From NCBI RefSeq assembly GCF_019392195.1, contig NZ_JAHXKI010000001.1:248001-312000 (forward strand): a stretch of 64,000 bases of DNA, read 5' to 3'. The notes beneath the pieces are model-generated. The model did no database searches. It was not told the origin of the DNA and worked only from the letters and a program-made list of their open reading frames with translations. The position numbers were made by a program, and so were the translations under genes. Source of the DNA: Marinobacter sp. F4206. Lineage in GTDB: Bacteria > Pseudomonadota > Gammaproteobacteria > Pseudomonadales > Oleiphilaceae. Below are positions 8,414 to 15,567 of this stretch, in pieces (the first letter of the stretch is position 1; each line of letters starts with the position of its first letter).

Positions 8414-9298
8414 ATGGACAGCCAATGGCTCGAAGGGACCGTTCGTCATCGCCGGCAATTTCCGGTCCATCACGAGTTCGAGTACAGCACCGGTATGCTG
8501 GCACTGGATGTCGACGAATGGGACCGGGTCACCAGCATCAGCCCCCTGTTTTCCCTGGAACGTTTTAACTGGCTTTCGTTGCGCCGGGCGGACTACTTCC
8601 AGCCCGAAGCCGGCTCCCTGTCGGCGACGGTTCGGAACCATGTTGAACAGGCAACCGGCTGGCGTCCGGATGGGTCGGTCGAACTGGTGACCCACCCCCG
8701 TTACTTCGGTTACGTGTTCAATCCGGTCAGCTTCTACTTCTGCTACAGCCCTGAGGCCAGTCCCAGAGAGGGCGCGGTTCCCCGGGTGATCGTTGCCCAG
8801 ATCACCAACACCCCGTGGCACGAACGGCATGTGTACTGCCTGGAAACCGTGGGTAACGGGCCTAACTCAGCCGGGTGGCATACGGAACGGTTCGGGTTCA
8901 GCAAACGCTTCCATGTGTCCCCGTTCAATGGCATGGAGCAGCACTACCAGTGGACGTTCAGCTTCCGCGGCCCCGACCTCCGGATTCACATGAATGTCCT
9001 GGAGCAGGAAAAGAAGCATTTTGACGCCACCCTGGTAGTCCATCGCACCCCACTCACCCGTAAAGAAGTACACAGAAGTCTGCGAAAGTTTCCGGTGGAA
9101 GCGCTCAAGGTTTCGGCTGGCATCTATTGGCATGCCTTGAAACTGAAACTGAAGGGGGCGCCGTTTTACACACATCCGGACAAGCTGTCTGCAGACGATC
9201 CCGCCCACAGGCGGGGATCAGACGATTCCGGGCTGGATGTCTCCAGCCCCGGGCACAACAACGAGAAGCGCGGAAGGGTAAGTTCATGGAGAACCTGA
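8414..9298 (+). CDS. DUF1365 domain-containing protein
   Basis: A 294-residue protein of the DUF1365 family. Hallmarks are the opening GTVRHRRQFPVHHEFEYS, HPRYFGYVFNPVSFYFCY near residues 95-113, and ITNTPWHERHVYCL followed by KRFHVSPFN. The molecular function is not established. The family is almost always found next to a COG2907 flavoprotein and a cyclopropane-synthase-like methyltransferase, exactly as here. The gene ends 13 bp inside the predicted start of the cfa-like gene, so translation is probably coupled. About 35 residues at the C-terminus are polar and poorly conserved in appearance. Confidence 0.88.
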   Translation: MDSQWLEGTVRHRRQFPVHHEFEYSTGMLALDVDEWDRVTSISPLFSLERFNWLSLRRADYFQPEAGSLSATVRNHVEQATGWRPDGSVELVTHPRYFGYVFNPVSFYFCYSPEASPREGAVPRVIVAQITNTPWHERHVYCLETVGNGPNSAGWHTERFGFSKRFHVSPFNGMEQHYQWTFSFRGPDLRIHMNVLEQEKKHFDATLVVHRTPLTRKEVHRSLRKFPVEALKVSAGIYWHALKLKLKGAPFYTHPDKLSADDPAHRRGSDDSGLDVSSPGHNNEKRGRVSSWRT

Positions 9299-10560
9299 AT
9301 ACCTCAGTTCAATCAACAGGTGACCAGGAAAATTCACGATCACTGGCCAGCCGAATCGCCAGGAAACTGGTTATTCAGCAGCTAAACCAGCTTGGCGATG
9401 GCGTCCTGACCGTTTTTGAGGACGGCTTTGATGCCCTGGTATTCGGGGATGGCGATACCCGGTATCCGTCGGCCGAATTGGTCATTCACGATCACAGCAC
9501 CTGGCGTGATCTACTTACCGGCGGCAGCGTGGGTGCGGCGGAAGCCTTCGTGAACGGCGACTGGTCGACGCCGGATCTGGTCGCGCTGCTGCGTTTTTTT
9601 ACTCGCAACGTGGATCGCATGAACGAGTTTGAGGACCGGTTCAGCTGGGTAACTAAGCCGGCACTCAAGGGCCTTCACTGGCTGAACCGGAATACACGGG
9701 AAGGTTCTCGAAAAAACATCAGTGCCCATTACGATCTTGGCAACGACCTGTTCGAGCTCTTCCTTGACCCGACCATGATGTACTCGTCGGCCATTTACCC
9801 GAGTGAGCACGCAACCCTGGACGAGGCCGCCGTCCACAAACTGGACACCATCTGCCAAAAACTGGACCTGCAGCCTGAAGACCGAGTCATCGAGATCGGT
9901 ACCGGCTGGGGCGGCTTTGCGATTCACGCCGCCAAGCACTATGGCTGTCACGTCACCACGACCACCATTTCCAAAGAGCAGCTGGAACTGGCGAAGGCCC
10001 GGGTCGCGGAAGAAGGCCTCGACGACCGAATTACGTTGCTGTTCGATGACTACCGGGATCTCGAGGGTAGGTTCGACAAACTGGTTTCCATCGAAATGAT
10101 TGAGGCCGTTGGACCTCAGTTTCTCGACAGCTACCTGGCGCAAATCAGCACTCTGTTGAAACAGGATGGACTTGCGTTGGTCCAGGCCATCAATATGCCG
10201 GAACAGCGCTACCAACGCGCCTTGAAGAATGTCGATTTCATACAGCGCTTTATCTTTCCGGGCAGCTTCATTCCATCCTTCGGTGCCATCCTTGACTCTG
10301 TAAGGACCCAAAGCGATCTGGTGCTGACACACGCCGAAGACCTTGGCTTTCATTATGCCCGTACCCTGCACGACTGGTGCGAGCGGTTCATGGCGAATTC
10401 CGGGAAACTCGACTCTCTGGGCTACGACCAAGCCTTCCGACGTCTCTGGGAGTTCTATTTCGCGTACTGCGAGGCGGGCTTCAGCGAACGCGCCATAGGC
10501 GTGTCCCAGATCCTGTTGGCGAAACCCGGAAACAAGCGATCGAATATCCTGAGCCTATGA
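9286..10560 (+). CDS. cfa: Cyclopropane-fatty-acyl-phospholipid synthase family methyltransferase
   Basis: A SAM-dependent methyltransferase acting on unsaturated acyl chains of membrane phospholipids. From the ATG at 9286, preceded by a GGAAGGG ribosome site, it is 424 residues. The open frame continues upstream inside DUF1365, but that extension is out-of-frame shadow. Visible are NISAHYDLGNDLFELFLDPT, MMYSSAIY, the SAM loop VIEIGTGWGGFAIHAA, and TTISKEQLELA, all typical of the Cfa family. A C-terminal FIQRFIFPGSFIPS segment is also typical. The product may be a cyclopropane ring, or a methyl branch as made by the UfaM-like enzymes of furan fatty acid synthesis. The sequence alone does not decide. 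Confidence 0.9.
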   Translation: MENLNTSVQSTGDQENSRSLASRIARKLVIQQLNQLGDGVLTVFEDGFDALVFGDGDTRYPSAELVIHDHSTWRDLLTGGSVGAAEAFVNGDWSTPDLVALLRFFTRNVDRMNEFEDRFSWVTKPALKGLHWLNRNTREGSRKNISAHYDLGNDLFELFLDPTMMYSSAIYPSEHATLDEAAVHKLDTICQKLDLQPEDRVIEIGTGWGGFAIHAAKHYGCHVTTTTISKEQLELAKARVAEEGLDDRITLLFDDYRDLEGRFDKLVSIEMIEAVGPQFLDSYLAQISTLLKQDGLALVQAINMPEQRYQRALKNVDFIQRFIFPGSFIPSFGAILDSVRTQSDLVLTHAEDLGFHYARTLHDWCERFMANSGKLDSLGYDQAFRRLWEFYFAYCEAGFSERAIGVSQILLAKPGNKRSNILSL

Positions 10561-11078
10561 TCCCGTCCGAGACTACCCGAAACATTTTGAACTTTGCCGT
10601 CTTCCAGGCCGGCTGGCTGATTTGCATTCTGTATCCGGGAATGCCGGCGGCAAGTCTGGTCGTGGGGCTCCTGATTCTGCACTTCGTGCTGGTAAGCCAG
10701 AAGCGAATGAGCGAGCTCCAGTTCATCGGTTTGGGAACCGTACTCGGGGCCTCCCTCGATCTTCTGTGGTTCCGTACTGGCATCCTGGCAGGTACCGAAG
10801 GCGAAGTGCTGCTCACCCCGCCCTGGCTAGTCGCGATCTGGGCCATTTTCATGACCACCCTCAACCATTCCCTCAACTGGATCAGTCGCAAGGCCTGGTT
10901 GCCTTTTGTTCTCGCCCCCATTGCCGGCCCCTTTGCCTACTGGTCCGCCAGCAAACTGGGGGCGGTTACCCTGCCCGAGCTGCTGCCGTCCCTGGTGGCG
11001 CTGGCGCTTGGGTGGCTGGTGGTGTTCCCGCTGCTCCTGTTCCTCAGAAAATCCCTGTACCCGGAGCTTCAGCAATGA
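10557..11078 (+). CDS. DUF2878 family integral membrane protein
   Basis: A 173-residue polytopic membrane protein; the start ATG overlaps the Cfa stop (ATGA). Four to five hydrophobic segments are seen: residues about 10-28, 32-45, 55-70, 88-105 and 140-165. They are interrupted by short polar loops such as LVSQKRMSELQF, and the C-terminus ends FLRKSLYPELQQ. It fits the DUF2878 family, found at this position of similar lipid clusters. The function is unknown. It is coupled to the following exported protein by another ATGA overlap. Confidence 0.78.
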   Translation: MIPSETTRNILNFAVFQAGWLICILYPGMPAASLVVGLLILHFVLVSQKRMSELQFIGLGTVLGASLDLLWFRTGILAGTEGEVLLTPPWLVAIWAIFMTTLNHSLNWISRKAWLPFVLAPIAGPFAYWSASKLGAVTLPELLPSLVALALGWLVVFPLLLFLRKSLYPELQQ

Positions 11079-11821
11079 CCATGAAAACGGCCGGACGGGC
11101 TGCCACCTCAGTATTCCTGCTGGCGACTTCAGGGGCTTTTGCGTCCGAGATGAGCTTCACCGGAACCGCCAGGACCGATGCAGGAGAGGTACTGTACGTG
11201 GAAACTCACGGTGTCTCAGGCACTTGCGAGGATGGCGTCTTTGCCCCGCAAGAGCACCGGGTTGGCTATCAAAGACAAGAGCAAGACAGCGCTTTCGCGA
11301 CCAAGAAGCTCGACTATACCGGTTCCGTCATTCGCCCCTCCGTCGATTTCCGCCAGCCTGAGTTCGACGAATCCCTGTCGATTGAATACTCCGGGCAAGA
11401 TACGCTGGTGATCAACTGGCAAATGCCTGAAGGGGAAAGCCGAACCTTCGATGTTCCCTACTCCAATAACGTTGTGGTCGATGCAGGCTTTGACAACTTC
11501 GTCCGACGCAACTGGCAAGCCGTGCTGAATGGCGATTCCGTAGAGTTCAGGTTTCTCGGCCCCACCCGAGGCGAACACTATGCGTTTGTCCTCGAAGCCG
11601 CTGACAGTTCAAAGGTCACAGCGGATCATGTCGTACAGATCCGGCCTACCGGAATGATCCTGCGGTTCCTGGTGGACCCCATCATTCTCGGCTACGACAG
11701 CCGGGGCGTCCTGACGGATTACTACGGGCTTACCAATATCCGGAAGAACAAGGACATGAATTTCACCGCCCACATTCAATATTCCGTGGTCAACTGGCCG
11801 GATTGTGAACTGACTCCCTGA
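11075..11821 (+). CDS. Exported protein of unknown function, last gene of the lipid operon
   Basis: A 248-residue protein from the ATG at 11075 (overlapping the previous stop); an alternative ATG lies 6 bp further. Residues 1-25 form a signal peptide ending ATSGAFA-SEMSF, so the mature protein should be periplasmic. The body is beta-rich and acidic, with an early CEDGVF cysteine and a late NWPDCELTP cysteine that could form a disulfide. No catalytic motif is recognised. Its place at the end of an eight-gene coupled operon suggests a role in the same membrane-lipid process. Plus-strand xthA follows 81 bp later, without an obvious terminator. Confidence 0.75.
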   Translation: MTMKTAGRAATSVFLLATSGAFASEMSFTGTARTDAGEVLYVETHGVSGTCEDGVFAPQEHRVGYQRQEQDSAFATKKLDYTGSVIRPSVDFRQPEFDESLSIEYSGQDTLVINWQMPEGESRTFDVPYSNNVVVDAGFDNFVRRNWQAVLNGDSVEFRFLGPTRGEHYAFVLEAADSSKVTADHVVQIRPTGMILRFLVDPIILGYDSRGVLTDYYGLTNIRKNKDMNFTAHIQYSVVNWPDCELTP

Positions 11822-11902
11822 AAGCGTCGCCACTGCCAAAGCCTCCACCCACAGTCATTGTGTTAAACTCGCGGCGGAGTCAACGCCGGAGAATCAGCAC
11901 CC

Positions 11903-12715
11903 ATGATGTTTGTGTCGTTCAACGTCAACAGTATTCGTACCCGTCTGCACCAGCTCGAAGCCGTCATCACCAACCTTAATCCCGACGTCATTGGCCTTCA
12001 GGAAACCAAGGTCCGGGACGAAGAGTTTCCGGTAGAGGCCATTCGTGAACTCGGCTATCACGTTCACTTCCATGGCCAGAAAACCCATTACGGCGTTGCA
12101 CTGCTCTCCCGAATCAAGCCCGACACCGTCCTGAAGGGTTACCCATGGGACGGCGAAGACTCCCAGCGCCGCCTGATTACCGGTCACTTCACCGTGAATG
12201 GCGAGCCGCTCACCGTCGTCAACGGTTACTTTCCCCAGGGCGAAAGCCGGGACCACCCGGTGAAGTTTCCCGCCAAGGAAAAGTTCTACGCTGATCTCAT
12301 GAAGTATCTGGATGATCTCAAGAAACGCGGTGGCCACGTGGTGGTCATGGGCGATATGAATATTTCCCCCACCGACAGGGATATTGGGATCGGGGCGGAC
12401 AATGCGAAGCGATGGCTCCGCACCGGAAAATGCAGCTTCCTGCCCGAAGAGCGGGAATGGCTGGGCCAGGTCGAAGCCCGGGGTTACACGGACGTGTTCC
12501 GGCACCTGCATCCTGAAGAATCGGATACTTTCAGCTGGTTTGATTATCGCAGTAAAGGGTTTGAGCGAGATCCGCGCCGGGGACTGCGCATCGACCTGAT
12601 TATGGCCAACGACAGCCTTCTGCCGAAAGCCCTGGAAGCCGGTGTGTCGTATGACATCCGCGCCATGGAACGTCCCTCCGATCATTGCCCTGTCTGGGCA
12701 AATTTTGAACTATAG
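11903..12715 (+). CDS. xthA: Exodeoxyribonuclease III
   Basis: A 270-residue AP endonuclease/3'-5' exonuclease of the ExoIII family used in base-excision repair. It opens [14 protein letters not shown]. The metal ligand glutamate is in GLQETKV, catalytic residues are in [16 protein letters not shown], and the C-terminal motifs are RIDLIMA and [11 protein letters not shown] with the catalytic His. The length matches the family. A GGAG ribosome site lies about 10 bp before the tandem ATGATG; either Met could start. The TetR regulator gene begins 18 bp after its stop. Confidence 0.95.
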   Translation: MMFVSFNVNSIRTRLHQLEAVITNLNPDVIGLQETKVRDEEFPVEAIRELGYHVHFHGQKTHYGVALLSRIKPDTVLKGYPWDGEDSQRRLITGHFTVNGEPLTVVNGYFPQGESRDHPVKFPAKEKFYADLMKYLDDLKKRGGHVVVMGDMNISPTDRDIGIGADNAKRWLRTGKCSFLPEEREWLGQVEARGYTDVFRHLHPEESDTFSWFDYRSKGFERDPRRGLRIDLIMANDSLLPKALEAGVSYDIRAMERPSDHCPVWANFEL

Positions 12716-12733
12716 GACCGGGCCGGCCGCGAC

Positions 12734-13363
12734 ATGAAAAAAGTCAAAACCCGCGACCGTATTCTCGACACCAGCCTGGCGCTGTTCAACAGTGTCGGCG
12801 AACCCAATGTGACCACGCTTCTGATCTCCGATGAAATGGATATCAGCCCGGGCAACCTGTATTACCATTTCAAAAGCAAGGGAGACATCGTCGAGGAACT
12901 GTTCGGACGGTACGAGGAAGAGATGCTGGACCTGCTGACGGTACCGGAAGACGTCGACATCAGCCTCGACCAACAGGGCTTCTTCCTCCACCTGATGTTC
13001 GAAACGGTTGCCCGCTACCGGTTCATCTACCAGGATCTGGTGAATGTTCTTTCCCGGTACGACAAGCTGCAGGGTAGATTCAGGCGATTACGAAAGAAGA
13101 AGACGGCTGCCTTTCAGGTGATCTGCGAGAGCTTCCGGCGGCAGAATATGATGGAGATCGGCGCGGAACAACTTCAGGCTTTGTGTGAGCAGTTAACCCT
13201 AACTGCTTGCTATTGGATCAGTTTTGACACCCTATCCCACCTGGACGACCGGGAATCGGCGGATCCGGGGCGCGGCGTCTATCAGATGATGCACCTGGTG
13301 ATCCCGTACCTGGCGCCAGACGAACAAAACCATGCCCGGCTGATGAGCCGGGACTATCTCTAG
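12734..13363 (+). CDS. phaD: TetR-family regulator, PhaD-like
   Basis: A 209-residue regulator. Residues 3-50 are a TetR helix-turn-helix (TRDRILDTSLALFNSVGEPN, then SPGNLYYHFKSKGDIVEELF). The whole N-terminus and RYRFIYQDLVNVLSRYDKLQ strongly recall PhaD, which activates the medium-chain polyhydroxyalkanoate operons pha and phaIF in Pseudomonas. A phasin-type gene lies convergently 9 bp downstream, which supports the identification. The pha synthase genes themselves are not in this window. PhaD as the specific identity is inferred from resemblance and context; TetR family membership is certain. Confidence 0.8.
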   Translation: MKKVKTRDRILDTSLALFNSVGEPNVTTLLISDEMDISPGNLYYHFKSKGDIVEELFGRYEEEMLDLLTVPEDVDISLDQQGFFLHLMFETVARYRFIYQDLVNVLSRYDKLQGRFRRLRKKKTAAFQVICESFRRQNMMEIGAEQLQALCEQLTLTACYWISFDTLSHLDDRESADPGRGVYQMMHLVIPYLAPDEQNHARLMSRDYL

Positions 13364-13372
13364 GCGCGGAGC

Positions 13373-13786
13373 CTATTCCTCTTCGTCCCTACCGTCCCTG
13401 CGCAGCCTCAGCAGCTCGCTTTCCAGGGCCTCGATCCGGCGTTCCAGTGCCTCTATCTCCTCTCGACGATGAATGCCCAGACGCCTGAGAGCACCGGATA
13501 CGCGCTCATCGAACAGCGTTTCCAGCTTGTCCCAGGTGCCGGTGGCGCGTTCTCTGACATCGCCCACCCGGTCTTCGACGGACTTGATCTGTTTCTCGAC
13601 CACGCCCCGGGTCTTGTTTTCGAGTTGCTCGCCTTCCTGCACCAGGCGATCGAAAAACCGGCCCGTGTCCTCCTCAGCCTTGGTATATGCTCCGAGGCCG
13701 GCAAGCCATATCTGGCGCGCCGAATCCTTGATCTTGGCCGCCAGTTGCGGATCGTTTTCCGGATTCTTGTCGTGTTCGTCAGACAT
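13373..13786 (-). CDS. Phasin / polyhydroxyalkanoate granule-associated protein (PhaI-like)
   Basis: A 137-residue acidic, helical protein. The phasin-type segment ARQIWLAGLGAYTKAEEDTGRFF occupies about residues 23-45 and is followed by a long amphipathic helix. The C-terminal coiled coil (EEIEALERRIEALESELLRL) is probably an oligomerisation zipper. Phasins coat PHA granules or act as membrane-proximal scaffolds. The position next to a PhaD-like regulator matches the phaI/phaF arrangement. Its promoter must lie in the 13787-13930 gap, back to back with the structured RNA described there. Confidence 0.85.
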   Translation of the reverse strand: MSDEHDKNPENDPQLAAKIKDSARQIWLAGLGAYTKAEEDTGRFFDRLVQEGEQLENKTRGVVEKQIKSVEDRVGDVRERATGTWDKLETLFDERVSGALRRLGIHRREEIEALERRIEALESELLRLRRDGRDEEE

Positions 13787-13928
13787 GTAACAACCTCGGG
13801 GGAAGAATATTGCTGGGAGCCCCCATTGTATTACACTGTGAAGCCGATTTCAGTCGGCCTGAAAGGTGCACAGTCAAAGGCCGCAGTATAAACAGGCATT
13901 CAATATGAAAAAATGTTTTGAAACGAGT

Positions 13929-14067
13929 CGGGCAGAGGCTTGAAGTGTTCAAAATATGGTCAATACTTCCCAATACCGGTATCCCTGCTGATGCCGGTTT
14001 GTCTGGAAGTCTTTCATGGATACTACTCGCACGCCTCTGCCCGGCACCCTGTGCCGGGCTTTTTTTT
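13929..14067 (+). ncRNA. Candidate riboswitch/attenuator leader upstream of the YeeE/YedE genes
   Basis: Read directly from the sequence. An 11-bp closing helix pairs 13929-13939 with 14033-14043. Inside it are a 5-bp hairpin with a GTG loop (13940-13952), a 6-bp helix (13965-13970 with 14005-14010), and a 9-bp apical hairpin (13975-13983 with 13990-13998, one G-U pair, 6-nt loop). The 3' strand of the closing helix shares 14039-14043 with the 5' arm of a perfect intrinsic terminator, so the two structures exclude each other. This is the layout of a transcription attenuator. No known riboswitch consensus (TPP, FMN, cobalamin, SAM, glycine and others) was recognised. It could instead be a free small RNA ending at this terminator. 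Confidence 0.55.
14039..14067 (+). terminator. Intrinsic terminator in the YeeE/YedE leader
   Basis: A perfect 9-bp stem (14039-14047 with 14051-14059) with a CCT loop, followed directly by eight T residues at 14060-14067. The first YeeE-type gene starts 63 bp later with its own ribosome site. No plus-strand gene ends just upstream, so the terminator must act on a leader transcript or a small RNA. Confidence 0.85.
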
Positions 14068-14130
14068 GCTAATATCGCCCCCAATTATATCCTTATTCCA
14101 ATTTCACACTTACCGGAGTGGAGACCCTGA

Positions 14131-14568
14131 ATGATTGAAATCGCGTGGAGTCACTTTACGCCCTGGTCCGCGTTGGCGGGCGGCGTCCTGATTGGGCTGG
14201 CGGCGGCCGCCTTTCTGCTTCTCAACGGCCGGATTGCCGGCATCAGCGGCATACTTGGTGGCCTGCTCGTACCAGGCCGGGGCGACATTGCCTGGCGCCT
14301 TGCTTTCCTGTTAGGGCTCGTTGGCGCGCCCGCCGCATGGCTGCTTGCCGCGGAACTCCCTCCCATTGAAATCAACGCCGGCTACCCGGCACTGGTTATC
14401 GCAGGGTTACTGGTGGGCGTGGGTACCCGTTATGGCTCCGGCTGCACCAGCGGCCACGGCGTCTGCGGTCTGTCACGCCTTTCTTTCCGGTCTCTGGTCG
14501 CCACCCTAAGTTTTATGGGCGCGGGATTCGTGACGGTCTATGTCATCCGACACGTATTGGGAGTTTAA
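14131..14568 (+). CDS. YeeE/YedE family sulfur transporter, first half-size subunit
   Basis: A 145-residue membrane protein with four to five hydrophobic helices. It carries the family signature VGVGTRYGSGCTSGHGVCGLSRLS near residues 93-116, including conserved cysteines. Family members (TsuA/YeeE) import thiosulfate, and the half-size PmpA/PmpB type pairs are linked to sulfide or thiosulfate handling. GGAGTGGAG provides a good ribosome site. The second half is encoded 4 bp downstream, and a DUF442 sulfurtransferase follows. The substrate is inferred from the family. Confidence 0.88.
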   Translation: MIEIAWSHFTPWSALAGGVLIGLAAAAFLLLNGRIAGISGILGGLLVPGRGDIAWRLAFLLGLVGAPAAWLLAAELPPIEINAGYPALVIAGLLVGVGTRYGSGCTSGHGVCGLSRLSFRSLVATLSFMGAGFVTVYVIRHVLGV

Positions 14569-14572
14569 AACC

Positions 14573-14998
14573 ATGAAATTCAATCTTGCTTCACTTCTGG
14601 CCGGACTGATTTTCGGTCTCGGGCTTATTGTGTCCGGAATGGCCAATCCCGAAAAGGTTCTTGGCTTCCTCGATATTGCCGGTCTCTGGGACCCATCCCT
14701 CGCTTTCGTGATGGGAGGTGCCATCCTCGTGGGCCTGGGGGCGTTTGCGCTGGCCCGACGGCGCACCTTGTCGTTCCTCGGCTTTTCAATGAAAATCCCC
14801 GCCAGCACCCACATCGACAAGCGCCTGGTGATAGGCGGACTCGCCTTCGGCGCCGGCTGGGGCATTGCTGGTTTTTGTCCCGGGCCCGGCCTCGTCGCCC
14901 TGGGAGCCGGTGAAATCAAGGCCGCTATTTTTGTAGCGTCGATGGTTGCCGGCATGGCGGTGTTTGAAATCTTCGAGCGTCGCCGGACCAAGACCTGA
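14573..14998 (+). CDS. YeeE/YedE family sulfur transporter, second half-size subunit
   Basis: A 141-residue membrane protein from the ATG at 14573. It has hydrophobic helices at about 5-22, 38-58, 82-100 and 108-128. The family motif FGLGLIVSGMANPEKVLGFLDI is near the N-terminus and GWGIAGFCPGPGLVALG near residues 95-111, with the conserved Cys. It is the natural partner of the preceding gene, the two together equalling one full-length YeeE. The frame is open further upstream, but only this ATG keeps the hydrophobic start and avoids overlap with the first subunit. Confidence 0.87.
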   Translation: MKFNLASLLAGLIFGLGLIVSGMANPEKVLGFLDIAGLWDPSLAFVMGGAILVGLGAFALARRRTLSFLGFSMKIPASTHIDKRLVIGGLAFGAGWGIAGFCPGPGLVALGAGEIKAAIFVASMVAGMAVFEIFERRRTKT

Positions 14999-15019
14999 TC
15001 AATTCTGCTACCTTGTATC

Positions 15020-15063
15020 GCCGCCACTCTGACAGCCACCAACGGCTGTGAGATCATGGCGGC
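15020..15063 (+). other. Stable two-tier hairpin between the YeeE/YedE pair and the DUF442 gene
   Basis: A 7-bp outer stem (15020-15026 with 15057-15063) and a 6-bp inner stem (15032-15037 with 15044-15049) are separated by an asymmetric internal loop, with a 6-nt apical loop. No T-run follows, so it is not a standard terminator. It lies 36 bp before the start of the DUF442 gene and could stabilise or process the intercistronic RNA. Confidence 0.45.
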
Positions 15064-15098
15064 AGTTTCACAGTTAGCGTTTCCGGAGGCGTTTATAC

Positions 15099-15527
15099 AT
15101 GGATATCCGAAAGATCGATGACACCATCTCGGTGGCACCACAAATTTCCGTTGATGATGTCGCTGAAGCGGCACGCCTGGGCTTCAGGACTCTGGTTGCC
15201 AATCGCCCCGACCAGGAGGAGTTTGGGCAACCTCCGATGGCCGATATTGAAGCGGCTGCGCGGGACGCTGGCCTGGAATGGGTCTATATGCCCGTTGAGT
15301 CGGGGCACATCACTGATCAGGACGTGGACCAATTCGCCCCGATGATCCGGGACGCCGAAAAACCCGTACTGGCTTTCTGTCGTTCCGGAACCCGCTGCAC
15401 CGTGCTATGGGCTCTGAGTGCTGCCCGGGAAACCTCCGCCCAGGAAATTTTCACCAAAGCCCGAAACGCCGGATACGACATCAGCGGCCTTGCACCGCGT
15501 ATGGCTCAGCAGGCCTCTAACAAGTAG
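15099..15527 (+). CDS. TIGR01244/DUF442 family sulfurtransferase-phosphatase-like protein
   Basis: A 142-residue cytoplasmic protein. The N-terminus IRKIDDTISVAPQIS and FRTLVANRPDQEE fit DUF442. The active-site loop FCRSGTRC (Cys94 to Arg99) has the CxxxxxR layout of phosphatase/rhodanese folds. DUF442 domains (BLH family) are tied to sulfide detoxification, usually next to YeeE/YedE transporters and the ArsR-type repressor BigR. Here the repressor gene is missing from the locus. A strong GGAGG ribosome site precedes the ATG. Sulfurtransferase function is inferred from family and context. Confidence 0.85.
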   Translation: MDIRKIDDTISVAPQISVDDVAEAARLGFRTLVANRPDQEEFGQPPMADIEAAARDAGLEWVYMPVESGHITDQDVDQFAPMIRDAEKPVLAFCRSGTRCTVLWALSAARETSAQEIFTKARNAGYDISGLAPRMAQQASNK

Positions 15528-15567
15528 TCCGACCCGTTTCCGACGATCAACCACCAGGATTTCCTCT

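Noticed and set aside
13918..14130. Short plus-strand frames across the leader before the YeeE/YedE genes
   Set aside because: They run through the perfect terminator and have no ribosome site; the segment is explained better as structured RNA.
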